Shown here piece by piece: positions 17,648-26,768 of a DNA stretch of 64,000 nucleotides. Numbering within the stretch: position 1 is the first letter of the stretch; every line of letters begins with the position of its first letter. Location: NCBI GenBank assembly GCA_947623205.1, contig CANQGM010000002.1, positions 1 to 64,000 on the forward strand. The letters run 5' to 3'. Made by a program: the position numbers and the translations under genes. Origin of the DNA: an uncultured Clostridia bacterium (GTDB lineage Bacteria; Bacillota; Clostridia; Oscillospirales; Acutalibacteraceae). The notes beneath the pieces are model-generated. The model did no database searches. It worked only from the letters and a program-made list of their open reading frames with translations, and was not told the origin of the DNA.

Positions 17648-20512
17648 TCAATGAACTTTTGTCAGCTTGTAGCTGATAGCATTCTCATTTATAGTATAAC
17701 CGTTTTTCTGCGCATCGTTGTAGATATTTGTTAAATCCCATTTAGCAACTTTCGGAATATAAATATATTCCGGGATTTTTTCAGGATTTAAGGAATAGTA
17801 AATTTTAAGTCTTTCAATACTTGTATTATTCTCACCCGAAAGCCAAGCCGAATAAGCACCGTATGTGAAGTCGTTGACCGCAAGGTAACACCATGTTTTT
17901 TCGGTCATAAAAAGAATATTTTTTCGGTCTATATTTTTATAATATTGCAAGTCATTATAAATGTTTTCATATTCGTTAAACTTTGATACATCTGTAAAAA
18001 TTCCCTTTGCGGGACCATCTTCTATTTGGTAATTTAGCGTGCTCGGGCTGCCGCTTTCCCAAAAACAATGTGAAACTTTTATTTTGATTTGAAATGCTCC
18101 CTGAAGAAAAATTACAAAGGCAATAAGAACAAAGCCTGCGCGTTTTAACACTTTTTCATATTGAACCGTATCGCTTCTTTCCTGCATTTCTTTGAGCAAT
18201 ACTCCGAGGAATATGATGCTTGCAATATTTGACGCCGAAATTGCCATTGAAATAACGTAAAAATATTGGTTTGATGACAGGCTGATAGCAACAGAATACA
18301 ATATTCCCAATGCGAACAGGCATATTAGCAGTCTTTTTGGTTTGCGGTCTAAAAGAATATACGAAGTTATACCAAGGAAGATCATCGGGAACATTATTGC
18401 ATTGTAGTAAACGGAAGTAAGATTCGGAACAAAAAGAACATAAGTGAAAATTACAATTCCTGAGCTTATCATAAGATAAATCAGGCGGTGGTTCTTTCTG
18501 TTTATATCTAAAATCATTGCCAAAATTACAAGTGCATAACTGATTATTGCATATTTAAACTGCGCCTGACAATTTAAAACAGATGTAAAATAAGAAAGTA
18601 ATTTTGAAGTGATTGCCGTTTGAGGATGCTCAGGGTCAGTAAGCATATTAGGAAGATTTGCCGTTATATCGCTTATGCTTATGCTTGAAAACAAATAAAT
18701 TAAGAATACTGCTGCCAGCGAGGCTATGCCTACGGTAAACCATAAAAATGTTTTGCCGGAGAACAAATCATCGGCAAAAATATTTTTTGTGAAATTGCTT
18801 CTTTTTAATATTATATGCACAATTACACAAATACCGAATATGACATACGCAGCGCTGAGATATGGGCAGCAAAGCACAGCGGCGGCAAAAGCAATTCCGC
18901 TGGTAATAAGAGGAAGTTTTTTTGCATAATCTGAGGTCGCCATTATTATTCCCGTTAAAACTATTAAGTCAAGTCCCATTGTATTGTAGCTGAGAGCCAT
19001 AATGTCGTACGGAGTAAACAAAAAATAAAGAACCGAAGCAACAACTGACATAAATCCATATTTTCTGAGTCTTAAATAAATGAAAGCACATAAAGCGGCA
19101 TGAAGAATAATGTAAACTATTCTTGCAGTAATCATAATGCCTTCGGTTGATTGAGTAATAAATCTGAATATGCTGACAAAGGGGAGAAGTAAAAAGCCCG
19201 AAAGCTGAGAAAGATGCCATTCATCCCTGATCAAAGAGTCACCCAAAGAAAGGCGATGGGAAACCGTCAGATAAAACGCCTCGTCATTTCCTCCAAAACC
19301 GTAAAAGCATTTCCAGAATGCCAAAATTATTGCGCCCGCGAACAGAATAATAAAAATGCGGTCCTGTAAAAATATATTATTGATCACGTCTTTTTTTGAT
19401 TTAACATATGAATATATTTCCGTAAAAACATAACGTATGATTTTCTCAATTATACTTATTACGGCGGATGACAGCAATGAACATATAAAAACAAACGGAA
19501 CTAAAATAAAGTAATAACCAAGTCGCTGCGTCATAGGATTAACCGCGGTATTAAGCTTTGGATAAAAGACAGTATCAAATATATATGACAAAAGATAAAT
19601 TCCGAGAGCTAAATCAGACACTTTCCATAATATCCATTTTGGAATTACAGAAAGATTATCTGTTTTGATTCTGCTTAACAGAACAAATACAATTATGGTT
19701 AAAATAAACGGTTCAAAACCGTACCAAAATACATATGTGCCTGATTTAAACGTAGTGCCATAGCTTCTGTAAAAATTAAACGAACCAAACAAAAATGTGC
19801 ATACAACAAGCAAAACAAGCAATGAACTTGTTTTTAAATGAATACCGTATTCGCGTATATAACAACCTGCAAAATAGTAGGTGACAGGGTAAAATCCCAT
19901 CCACCATGATGGAATTAGCTTTGCAAATGTGTCTGATGTTGTCGGATTTGACCACCATTGTGCCGAATCAAAATTATAAATATTAAAAAGCGAAGGCAGA
20001 ATTGTGAGCGCTATCATAGTCAGCAAAAGTATCTGCTTGTGCTTTTTACTTTCAAGCTTGTTGTAAATGATGTTTAAAAACGGAATAAGCAAAAACAGAC
20101 CTATGTACATCTCAACATACCAGGAATAATTTGCACCCGTAAAATCAAGAGTACCCAAAAGTAACGATTTAAAAGTTAAAGAAGTATTATTATGTACTGC
20201 TTTGAAAATCATACAAGCAATACTTGCAAGAACAAAAGTGGTAAGTGTTTTGGTTATACCGAGATAAAATTTTTTGCAAAGTGTTTTTTTGCACATTAAA
20301 TATCCGGTTAAAACCAAAAACATGGGAACGCATATTGAAAACAGTGTTCGCATAAGGCACATAATATACATATTAGTGCCCGAAACAGTTTCGCTGTAAA
20401 ACCCGTTATTAAGGAAAAAATGAACAGATATAACCGTAAAGACAGCAACAATTCTTATAATGTCCAATGAAGTGTTGCGTGACTCAAGCTTTTTTAAGTC
20501 CAAATAAAACAT
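17648..20512 (-). CDS. Acyltransferase-3 domain fused to a polytopic glycosyltransferase-like membrane domain
   Basis: 954 residues, very hydrophobic. Residues 1-360 match acyltransferase family 3 (start LDIIRIVAVFTVISVHFF, later SWYVEMYIGLFLLIPFLN), which O-acylates surface glycans. A loop then leads to a second block of about eleven membrane spans (about 390-820), opening FGGNDEAFYLTVSHRLSLGD, which resembles the first outer loop of GT-C glycosyltransferases (acidic pair ND/DE). The C-terminal 130 residues form a soluble outer domain. Such a fusion suggests coupled sugar transfer and acylation of a wall polymer. The downstream neighbour is a mutase; upstream is a GT2. Fusion boundaries are approximate. 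Confidence 0.7.
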   Translation of the reverse strand: MFYLDLKKLESRNTSLDIIRIVAVFTVISVHFFLNNGFYSETVSGTNMYIMCLMRTLFSICVPMFLVLTGYLMCKKTLCKKFYLGITKTLTTFVLASIACMIFKAVHNNTSLTFKSLLLGTLDFTGANYSWYVEMYIGLFLLIPFLNIIYNKLESKKHKQILLLTMIALTILPSLFNIYNFDSAQWWSNPTTSDTFAKLIPSWWMGFYPVTYYFAGCYIREYGIHLKTSSLLVLLVVCTFLFGSFNFYRSYGTTFKSGTYVFWYGFEPFILTIIVFVLLSRIKTDNLSVIPKWILWKVSDLALGIYLLSYIFDTVFYPKLNTAVNPMTQRLGYYFILVPFVFICSLLSSAVISIIEKIIRYVFTEIYSYVKSKKDVINNIFLQDRIFIILFAGAIILAFWKCFYGFGGNDEAFYLTVSHRLSLGDSLIRDEWHLSQLSGFLLLPFVSIFRFITQSTEGIMITARIVYIILHAALCAFIYLRLRKYGFMSVVASVLYFLFTPYDIMALSYNTMGLDLIVLTGIIMATSDYAKKLPLITSGIAFAAAVLCCPYLSAAYVIFGICVIVHIILKRSNFTKNIFADDLFSGKTFLWFTVGIASLAAVFLIYLFSSISISDITANLPNMLTDPEHPQTAITSKLLSYFTSVLNCQAQFKYAIISYALVILAMILDINRKNHRLIYLMISSGIVIFTYVLFVPNLTSVYYNAIMFPMIFLGITSYILLDRKPKRLLICLFALGILYSVAISLSSNQYFYVISMAISASNIASIIFLGVLLKEMQERSDTVQYEKVLKRAGFVLIAFVIFLQGAFQIKIKVSHCFWESGSPSTLNYQIEDGPAKGIFTDVSKFNEYENIYNDLQYYKNIDRKNILFMTEKTWCYLAVNDFTYGAYSAWLSGENNTSIERLKIYYSLNPEKIPEYIYIPKVAKWDLTNIYNDAQKNGYTINENAISYKLTKVH

Positions 20513-20592
20513 CTCCTCATTATTATTATTTACAGTTTATAACAAATTAGCGATTTTTTATTTTAAAATATTATTTGTGCATAAACAAAAAT

Positions 20593-20615
20593 AGCCCGTA
20601 ATCAAAATACAGGCT
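20593..20615 (-). terminator. Weak terminator of the GT2 gene
   Basis: AGCCCGTA/TACAGGCT dyad with one mismatch; on the minus strand it is followed by ATTTTTGTTT. A second gene follows on the same strand. Confidence 0.5.
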
Positions 20616-20628
20616 GTTTCAATTATAT

Positions 20629-21573
20629 TTAGTCACTAAGATATGTTTCAACAATATATCGGGGACGTCTTTTTGCCTCTAAATAAATCTTGCCTATATA
20701 CTCTCCGATAATTCCTATTGCAAGCAGCTGTAATCCGCCTATTGCCCAAATTGAGCACAAAATGCTTGTCCATCCGCTGACGGTAGCGCCGACACACAGA
20801 CATATAATAGAATAAATTATCATAATTATGCTCACCGCAAAAACAATAGCGCCTAACCATGTTATTATTCTTATGGGCTGAATGCTCATAGAGGTTATGC
20901 CTTCCCAAGCAAGCGCCAGCATTTTTTTCAAAGGATATTTGCTTTCTCCCGCAAGGCGTTCCGAACGCTCATATGTTACTATGTCCGACTTGTAACCTAT
21001 AAGCGGAACCATACCGCGCAGAAAAATATTAGTTTCTTTATATTGTGAAAATGCTTCAAGCGCCCGTTTGCTCATCAGTCTGAAATCAGCATGGTTAAAA
21101 ATAACTTTTGCGCCCATTTTATCAAGTATTTTGTAGAATGCCTCAGCAGTAAAGCGCTTAAAAAATGTGTCAGTTTCTCTTTTTGAACGAACACCGTAAA
21201 CAACATCGCATCCGTCTTCGTATTTTGCTACCATCTCGTCAAACGTATTAATGTCGTCCTGCAAGTCGGCGTCAATTGAAATAACTGCATCCGCTTTGTC
21301 TTTAAGAGTCATAAGACCGCACAGCAAAGCGTTTTGGTGACCTCTGTTTCGCGACAGTTTTATTCCCTCAAAAATATTATTTTTTTCATGCAGGTCGCAG
21401 ATAATGCTCCATGTTTTGTCCTTTGAGCCGTCGTCAATAAACACAATTTTGCTGTCCTCTGAAATCTTTTCCTCAGACATCATATTACAAAATTTATTAA
21501 AAAGTTTTTCTGCCGAATCAGGCAATACTTCTTCTTCGTTGTAACAAGGAATTGCTAAATATAATTTTGTCAT
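20629..21573 (-). CDS. GT2 family glycosyltransferase (GtrB/DPM1-like)
   Basis: 314 residues. The GT-A domain shows IPCYNEEEVLP at the N-terminus, the DxD region SIDADLQDD (about 94-102) and NHADFRLMSKRALEAF; two C-terminal membrane spans (about 230-260 and 268-290) follow. This is the layout of undecaprenyl-phosphate glucosyl/mannosyl transferases such as GtrB, which load a sugar onto the lipid carrier for later outward use. The downstream polytopic protein could be the acceptor-side transferase; that link is inference. Confidence 0.88.
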   Translation of the reverse strand: MTKLYLAIPCYNEEEVLPDSAEKLFNKFCNMMSEEKISEDSKIVFIDDGSKDKTWSIICDLHEKNNIFEGIKLSRNRGHQNALLCGLMTLKDKADAVISIDADLQDDINTFDEMVAKYEDGCDVVYGVRSKRETDTFFKRFTAEAFYKILDKMGAKVIFNHADFRLMSKRALEAFSQYKETNIFLRGMVPLIGYKSDIVTYERSERLAGESKYPLKKMLALAWEGITSMSIQPIRIITWLGAIVFAVSIIMIIYSIICLCVGATVSGWTSILCSIWAIGGLQLLAIGIIGEYIGKIYLEAKRRPRYIVETYLSD

Positions 21574-21956
21574 ATTTTCCTCCGTCCCATTTTTAAAGTG
21601 AAAACAAATATAATACTGTTTTCATATAATTTAAGAAATATAGTTATTATTAAAAGCTTCTTTAGTATTATCTATAAAATGGTAATTTTATTATAATTAT
21701 ATTATAAGATAATTTGATTGTCAATATAATGCGTATCCTTATTATAGCGACATTACTTTAATGTTCTAAATTAAAAATTCAGAAATAAACCTATAAAAAA
21801 TTTTAAATTTTAAATAATAACATATTGGAAATAATATTAGATAAGAGAATATTATCATGACAAAATAAAAATTATTAAAAATTCCCCTTGTAAAGAATTG
21901 GCAGTTGTATTATAATATCATTGTTATTAAGCATATATCCTTGTGGAGGTAATATT
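21574..21956. other. Divergent intergenic region, AT-rich
   Basis: No gene seen. It carries the pfkA promoter (21888-21916) on the plus strand and presumably the GT2 promoter on the minus strand; no further structure stands out. Confidence 0.6.
21888..21916 (+). promoter_or_regulatory. Promoter of pfkA
   Basis: -35 TTGTAA (21888-21893), 17-base spacer, -10 TATAAT (21911-21916). Confidence 0.7.
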
Positions 21957-22925
21957 ATGGCGCAGAAATCAATAGCAGTACTTACAAGCGGCGGTGACGC
22001 ACCCGGTATGAATGCAGCTGTCAGAGCCGTTGTTCGTGCAGGCATTAACAAAGGAATGAAGGTTTATGGAGTTTACAGGGGCTATAACGGTCTTTTAAAC
22101 GGAGATGTTAAAGAAATGAACCTTCGCAGCGTTTCTGATATTATCGGCAACGGAGGCACAATGCTTTACACCGCAAGGAGTGAAGAGTACAATACTCCGG
22201 AGGGTGTAAAAAAGGCGGCGGATTACTGCAACAGCATCGGCATAAGCGGTGTTGTTGTAATCGGCGGTGACGGTTCATTCAGAGGTGCGCGCGACCTTAC
22301 AGGAGCAGGAATAAACTGCATTGGCGTTCCCGGTACAATTGATAATGATATTGCCTGTTCTGAATATACGGTAGGTTTTGATACGGCAATGAACACTGCA
22401 ATTCAGATGGTTGACCGTATTCGTGATACGGCTCAGTCACATGACAGATGTTCAATTGTTGAGGTAATGGGCAGACGCTGCGGAGACATTGCTTTGCAGA
22501 CAGGTATTGCTACCGGTGCGACTGCCATTCTTGTTCCCGAAGTTCAATACAACATAGAGCGTGATGTTATTTCAAGAATTATAAATACTCAGAAAACAGG
22601 TAAAAAACATTTTATTATTGTTGTTGCAGAGGGTGTAGGAGGTGTTCAGGATCTTGCCAAGTACATTGAGCAGCGTCTTGGCATTGAAGCAAGAGCAACC
22701 GTGCTCGGTCATGTTCAGCGCGGCGGCTCGCCCACACTTCGTGACAGAGTAGTTGCAAGCGAAATGGGTTACAGGGCTGTTCAGCTTCTTGACCAGAATA
22801 TAGGCAACCGTGTTGTTGCAATGCAAAACGGAAAAATTACCGACCTTGACATTAATGAAGCACTTGATATGAAACGCGTATTTGACAAGGATCTTTATAA
22901 TATAGCTATGACAATTTCTATTTAA
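21957..22925 (+). CDS. pfkA: ATP-dependent 6-phosphofructokinase
   Basis: 322 residues from the ATG at 21957, which has GGAGG 9 bases upstream; a longer frame from 21921 has no ribosome site. Family motifs: TSGGDAPGMNAAVRA (nucleotide site), GGDGSFRGA, GVPGTIDNDI (catalytic Asp), FDTAMNT and a C-terminal GHVQRGGSP effector region. It phosphorylates fructose 6-phosphate, the committed step of glycolysis, in the cytoplasm. Gly-Asp-Gly in the ATP loop indicates ATP rather than pyrophosphate use. Confidence 0.96.
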   Translation: MAQKSIAVLTSGGDAPGMNAAVRAVVRAGINKGMKVYGVYRGYNGLLNGDVKEMNLRSVSDIIGNGGTMLYTARSEEYNTPEGVKKAADYCNSIGISGVVVIGGDGSFRGARDLTGAGINCIGVPGTIDNDIACSEYTVGFDTAMNTAIQMVDRIRDTAQSHDRCSIVEVMGRRCGDIALQTGIATGATAILVPEVQYNIERDVISRIINTQKTGKKHFIIVVAEGVGGVQDLAKYIEQRLGIEARATVLGHVQRGGSPTLRDRVVASEMGYRAVQLLDQNIGNRVVAMQNGKITDLDINEALDMKRVFDKDLYNIAMTISI

Positions 22926-22948
22926 CCGTAAATTATAATTCATTTGTT

Positions 22949-22979
22949 GGGGCGGACTGTGTTCGCCCTGCATTTTTAT
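22949..22979 (+). terminator. Probable terminator of pfkA
   Basis: GGGCG (22950-22954) pairs with CGCCC (22964-22968), followed by TGCATTTTTATT. Confidence 0.6.
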
Positions 22980-23009
22980 TATGAAATTTCCTGAAAGGAA
23001 TAATAGTTA

Positions 23010-24524
23010 ATGTTGAACTCGCTTAAAAGGCTTACTGACGGAATGATAATATATTCAGTAACAGTATCTGATTTTGAAAAACTTGATTTTAAGAATGATG
23101 CCCTTGCAGGCGTGCGCGCAAACTATTTTAACTCAAATAATTCTGTGCAGCATGACAGAAGAGAGGTAATTCTTGGTGATAAAACTTATAATCTGTCTTA
23201 TTCAATGTGTTCAGAACAGCCGTTGTCGTGGAAAGTTACCAAAGATAAAAAACCATATCAGTCTGTAAAAATTGAAACAGGCGGAGTATATTGCGTTTTG
23301 TTTTACGGAGAAAACGGAACAGTATATAAGCGCGCATATTTTAGCAAAAATCATAACTGGATTCGCACAGAATATTTTGACGCCGTTATTAATAACAAAA
23401 TGCTTTGTCGTATATATCCTAAAAATATATGCGGCATTGTAACATTGCAGCTTGAAAAGTTATGCTCTGACGGAACTTTTTCTGTAAGCCCGCTTTTTCC
23501 TTCAGGCAAAATCCCGAAAAATAAGTGTTCAGCTCTTGTTTATTCAAACGCAGGTATGCTTTGGTATGATGAAAGCTACCGGCCCAACGATTTGCCTGCC
23601 GATATTTCTTTTGACGAGCAAAATAAAGGCTTTGATTTCAAGATAAGTGATTTTGATATTAGTTTAACCGATAAAAATGCTCTTAATTTGACTAACGCGG
23701 AGTATCTTGAGCCTGAAGATTATAAAGAGAATAATGAAGAGGTTATTGACAGAGAAGAAAACAAAATTTATTCCGCATATGATAAAATTGGAAAGATACT
23801 TGAAGAAGCGCATAAAACAAATAAAGACATATTCGGCGAAGTAATTAACTATACATCCAATGATGAAAAAATTCATAACAGCAAAATAGATAATGAAAAT
23901 GAAGAAAACAATAATTCTGAAAATGAAGAATCACAGGATAATAAAAATGTAATTTCTCAAAAGGAAATAAAAGACGGCTTTGAGTCAGAGTTAAATATTG
24001 CATTTAATGACAATAACTTTGAAAACAAAAACGACCCGCCTTGCGACATTGAAATTGCTACAAAATCCGGACGTTATTCTTATTATGGAAATGTTGATGA
24101 AAATAATTGCAGAACAGGCAGAGGCAGAACGGTTTCGCCTTTGGGATTAACGGCATATGACGGAGAGTACAAAAATAATTTGCGCTGCGGCTTTGGCGTG
24201 TGTTACTATAAAGGCGGACAAATTAATTATGTAGGCAGCTGGAAAGAAAACAACCGCAGCGGAGGCGGCGTGGGTTACCGCCTGAGCGACGGTACAATGC
24301 ATGCCGGCAAGTGGGAAAACAATGTTCCCTGCGGTTACGGAGCCCGCTTTGATAACGAAGGGAATTTTATTGATGTTTGTTCATATGATAATGGCGTAAG
24401 AAACGGGTTAAGCGTATCGTTCGACGGTAATGGCAATGTAATTATTTCAAAGTGGATAAACGGAGAAAAAGTTTTTGAAAATGCTATAAAAACGGAAGAT
24501 TTTAACAGTGAAAAAACTGTTTAA
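23010..24524 (+). CDS. MORN-repeat protein of unknown function
   Basis: 504 residues, no signal peptide or membrane span. Residues 1-215 form an unrecognised beta-rich domain; 220-345 are a very acidic, Asn/Glu/Lys-rich linker; about 355-480 contain five or so MORN-type repeats (for example YDGEYKNNLRCGFGVCYY, YVGSWKENNRSGGGVGYR, HAGKWENNVPCGYGARF). MORN repeats often bind lipids or partner proteins. Relatives occur in Ruminococcaceae genomes as hypothetical proteins. An AAAGGAAT ribosome site precedes the ATG; it follows pfkA after a terminator, so it may have its own promoter. Confidence 0.75.
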   Translation: MLNSLKRLTDGMIIYSVTVSDFEKLDFKNDALAGVRANYFNSNNSVQHDRREVILGDKTYNLSYSMCSEQPLSWKVTKDKKPYQSVKIETGGVYCVLFYGENGTVYKRAYFSKNHNWIRTEYFDAVINNKMLCRIYPKNICGIVTLQLEKLCSDGTFSVSPLFPSGKIPKNKCSALVYSNAGMLWYDESYRPNDLPADISFDEQNKGFDFKISDFDISLTDKNALNLTNAEYLEPEDYKENNEEVIDREENKIYSAYDKIGKILEEAHKTNKDIFGEVINYTSNDEKIHNSKIDNENEENNNSENEESQDNKNVISQKEIKDGFESELNIAFNDNNFENKNDPPCDIEIATKSGRYSYYGNVDENNCRTGRGRTVSPLGLTAYDGEYKNNLRCGFGVCYYKGGQINYVGSWKENNRSGGGVGYRLSDGTMHAGKWENNVPCGYGARFDNEGNFIDVCSYDNGVRNGLSVSFDGNGNVIISKWINGEKVFENAIKTEDFNSEKTV

Positions 24525-24580
24525 ATTACTTACATATTACTTAAAACAAATTCATAATTTTTTAATTTAAGTAAATACTA

Positions 24581-24614
24581 ATGGTGCTGTTATTTGACGG
24601 CACCATTTTTATTT
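24581..24614 (+). terminator. Terminator of the MORN gene
   Basis: ATGGTGC (24581-24587) pairs with GCACCAT (24600-24606), followed by TTTTATTT. Confidence 0.85.
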
Positions 24615-24627
24615 AAGGGATGAAATT

Positions 24628-24972
24628 ATGAAAAAAACTGTATGTATAATTTCGGCAGCGGTTCTTATGTTGTTTAGTTTTGCAGGCTGCGGTAACGATA
24701 ATATGAACAATGGTGATACCAAAACAACACAGAAAGCTTCGTCAGATATGCAGGACGACGTATCAAAAGCAGCGGATGACGTAACTAAAGCGGTAGATGA
24801 TATGGCCGGCGATATGTCAGGAGCAGATGGTATGACTGACGGCACTGTAACAGATGATGACGGCATTATAGGTAATGAAAATACGGAAGATACAAAAAAT
24901 GATAACAATGCCGACAAATCAGATGACAACGGTAATGCCAACGCATCAAATCCAAGTGATACTCTTCTTTAA
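24628..24972 (+). CDS. Small acidic lipoprotein of unknown function
   Basis: 114 residues. A lipoprotein signal (MKKTVCIISAAVLMLFSFAGC) gives the mature Cys at 21. The rest is low-complexity, rich in Asp, Asn, Thr and Ala, with no recognisable fold; it may be a disordered surface spacer. The ribosome site AAGGGATG precedes the ATG. It has terminators on both sides and so is probably monocistronic. Confidence 0.72.
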   Translation: MKKTVCIISAAVLMLFSFAGCGNDNMNNGDTKTTQKASSDMQDDVSKAADDVTKAVDDMAGDMSGADGMTDGTVTDDDGIIGNENTEDTKNDNNADKSDDNGNANASNPSDTLL

Positions 24973-25008
24973 AAATCGGGTGGGATTATTTATGGTCCCA
25001 CCCGATTT
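24973..25008. terminator. Bidirectional terminator between the lipoprotein gene and sigE
   Basis: AAATCGGGTGGGA (24973-24985) pairs perfectly with TCCCACCCGATTT (24996-25008). The stem includes the sigE stop codon and serves both convergent genes. Confidence 0.85.
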
Positions 25009-25709
25009 CATACTGCCTTTTCAAGGTCATGCCTTAATCTTTTAATTATCTTCTTTTCAAGTCTTGAAATGTATGACTGCGAAATTCCAAGTTTATCGGC
25101 CACCTGTTTTTGAGTGTGTTCCTTTTTTCCGTTCAGACCAAAACGAAGCTCCATAATAAGACATTCTCTGTCGTTTAGCTTTGAAACTGCCTGTAAAACA
25201 AGACTTTTTTCAAGGTCATTTTCAATTCCCTTGTTTATTATGTCCGGCTCGCTTCCTAAAATATCGCATAAAAGCAGTTCGTTTCCGTCCCAGTCTGTAT
25301 TAAGTGGCTCGTCGATTGATATTTCATTTTTAAGCTGTGATGATTTTCTTAAAAACATAAGTATCTCATTTTCAATGCATCTTGAAGCATATGTAGCAAG
25401 TTTTATGTTTTTCTCAGGAGAAAAGGTATTAACAGCCTTTATTAGTCCGATCGTTCCTATTGATATCAAATCCTCGGCGCTTGCGCTTGGTGACTCAAAT
25501 TTTTTTGCTATGTAAACTACAAGCCTCAAATTATGTACAATAAGCGGTTCGCGTGCTTTTTCATCGCCGTCCATTATTCTTTGCATAATTATAATTTCTT
25601 CATTTTTGTTTAAGGGAGGGGGAAGGGTTTCACTGCCGTTAATATAAAATATCTCATTTTCAGACATAAAAAAGAGTTTGATTTTTCTTATAATTTTATA
25701 AAGCAACAT
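25008..25709 (-). CDS. sigE: Sporulation sigma factor SigE precursor
   Basis: 233 residues: a basic, hydrophobic pro-sequence (about 1-25) removed on activation, sigma region 2 ([13 protein letters not shown] through [19 protein letters not shown]) and region 4 ([17 protein letters not shown] through [19 protein letters not shown]). SigE drives early mother-cell gene expression during sporulation. Start ATG at 25709 has GAGAGGT upstream. The gene lies 27 bases after spoIIGA, the standard spoIIG operon. Confidence 0.96.
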   Translation of the reverse strand: MLLYKIIRKIKLFFMSENEIFYINGSETLPPPLNKNEEIIIMQRIMDGDEKAREPLIVHNLRLVVYIAKKFESPSASAEDLISIGTIGLIKAVNTFSPEKNIKLATYASRCIENEILMFLRKSSQLKNEISIDEPLNTDWDGNELLLCDILGSEPDIINKGIENDLEKSLVLQAVSKLNDRECLIMELRFGLNGKKEHTQKQVADKLGISQSYISRLEKKIIKRLRHDLEKAV

Positions 25710-25736
25710 AATTTCTACCTCTCAAAATTAAAAATT

Positions 25737-26534
25737 TTATCCGTTTACTATTTGCCCGGGAATCAAAGCTTTTATATCGCCTTTTAATATATTTTCACAT
25801 AAGCCTATGTATATTTGATCATCTATTTTTTTGCCGTCAATTTTAACTTCCTGCGGCTTAAATCCGCTTATCAAGCCGCTTCCTCCAAGACTTTCGTACG
25901 GAATCAATCTGATTTTTTTTTCATCGGGAGAATAATTATCCATAACAGATTTTTCCGCTACTATCACATAATCACCCGAAAAAGGTTCTTTAAGGTTACA
26001 GCCTGTGTCTATTTTTCCGCAAAAAGTTATGATTTTATTTTCCGCTTTAATTTCAACATTGCAGGTTCCTCCTCCGTTTATACCTTTTGTCATTCTTTTA
26101 ATAAGTTTCAGAATATAATAACATACAAGGGTAAGAATAATAAGTACAACGGGTGAAATGTCAAAGTAAACTATATCATTGTATATTTCCATACCGTTTG
26201 GTTTAAAGGCTGTGTAAATAAAAATCATTATACCGCAGAATGAAAATGAAAATAAAAAGTACACGGCAACCCGTTTCAAATATGTTTTTATATTACACTT
26301 ACCAAAAGCAACAAATATAATTGCAGCAGCTCCCGTTAAATCATAAATTATATTTAGTCCAAACTTTAATGGGGGAAGCATGGCAAAAAGACTTTCAAAT
26401 CCTCCCAATGCGCTTCCCATCAGCATTCTTTTGTAAGACGCATTAATGTGCAGACACCTTTTTGTGCAAAGAATAAGTATGAAATCAATGAAAATGTTTA
26501 CAGTAATAAGAACATCAATGTAAATCGTTTTCAT
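25737..26534 (-). CDS. spoIIGA: Pro-sigma-E processing peptidase SpoIIGA
   Basis: About 265 residues. The N-terminal half has five hydrophobic segments starting TIYIDVLITVNIFIDFILI; the C-terminal half is an aspartic-protease domain with the catalytic KIDTGCNL motif (about 174-181). It cleaves pro-SigE at the sporulation septum in response to forespore signal. ATG 26534 is preferred over the upstream GTG at 26543 because AGAGGTG precedes it. Operon with sigE. Confidence 0.95.
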   Translation of the reverse strand: MKTIYIDVLITVNIFIDFILILCTKRCLHINASYKRMLMGSALGGFESLFAMLPPLKFGLNIIYDLTGAAAIIFVAFGKCNIKTYLKRVAVYFLFSFSFCGIMIFIYTAFKPNGMEIYNDIVYFDISPVVLIILTLVCYYILKLIKRMTKGINGGGTCNVEIKAENKIITFCGKIDTGCNLKEPFSGDYVIVAEKSVMDNYSPDEKKIRLIPYESLGGSGLISGFKPQEVKIDGKKIDDQIYIGLCENILKGDIKALIPGQIVNG

Positions 26535-26556
26535 TATTTTCACCTCTTTAATTATT

Positions 26557-26586
26557 ATTACATATGCTAAAAATAATATATGTCAA
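26557..26586 (-). promoter_or_regulatory. Candidate promoter of spoIIGA-sigE
   Basis: On the minus strand TTGACA (26586-26581), 18-base spacer, TGTAAT (26562-26557). The -35 lies within ATTTGACATA, loosely like a Spo0A box; Spo0A control of spoIIG is known in Bacillus. Confidence 0.45.
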
Positions 26587-26612
26587 ATTATGTACAGGAG
26601 GAAAATAAAAAT

Positions 26613-26699
26613 ATGTTCGCAGGAATTGTTATAGGAATGTTTATAGGAACGATTATCGGAGTAAGCGTAATGTGTCTTGTTTACTGCGGAAGAAATTGA
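26613..26699 (+). CDS. 28-residue DUF3789-like membrane peptide
   Basis: ATG at 26613 with AGGAGG 12-16 bases upstream encodes a 28-residue peptide that is one hydrophobic, glycine-zipper-like helix (IVIGMFIGTIIGVSVMCLVY) ending CGRN. It resembles the very small DUF3789 proteins of Firmicutes. It sits in the spoIIGA/degV interval and is followed by a terminator, which supports a real gene. Function unknown. Confidence 0.6.
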   Translation: MFAGIVIGMFIGTIIGVSVMCLVYCGRN

Positions 26700-26714
26700 A
26701 GATAACAGCAAAAA

Positions 26715-26751
26715 AACGGGCCGCAGCATTTTTGTTTTGCTGCAGCCCGTT
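26715..26751. terminator. Bidirectional terminator for the small peptide gene and degV
   Basis: AACGGGCCGCAGC (26715-26727) pairs with GCTGCAGCCCGTT (26739-26751) with one mismatch; on the minus strand a run of seven T follows. Confidence 0.8.
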
Positions 26752-26768
26752 ACATTATATACAGAATA

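Noticed and set aside
25114-25515. Plus-strand 133-codon frame over sigE
   Set aside because: Antisense to a strongly conserved sigma factor; no start signals.
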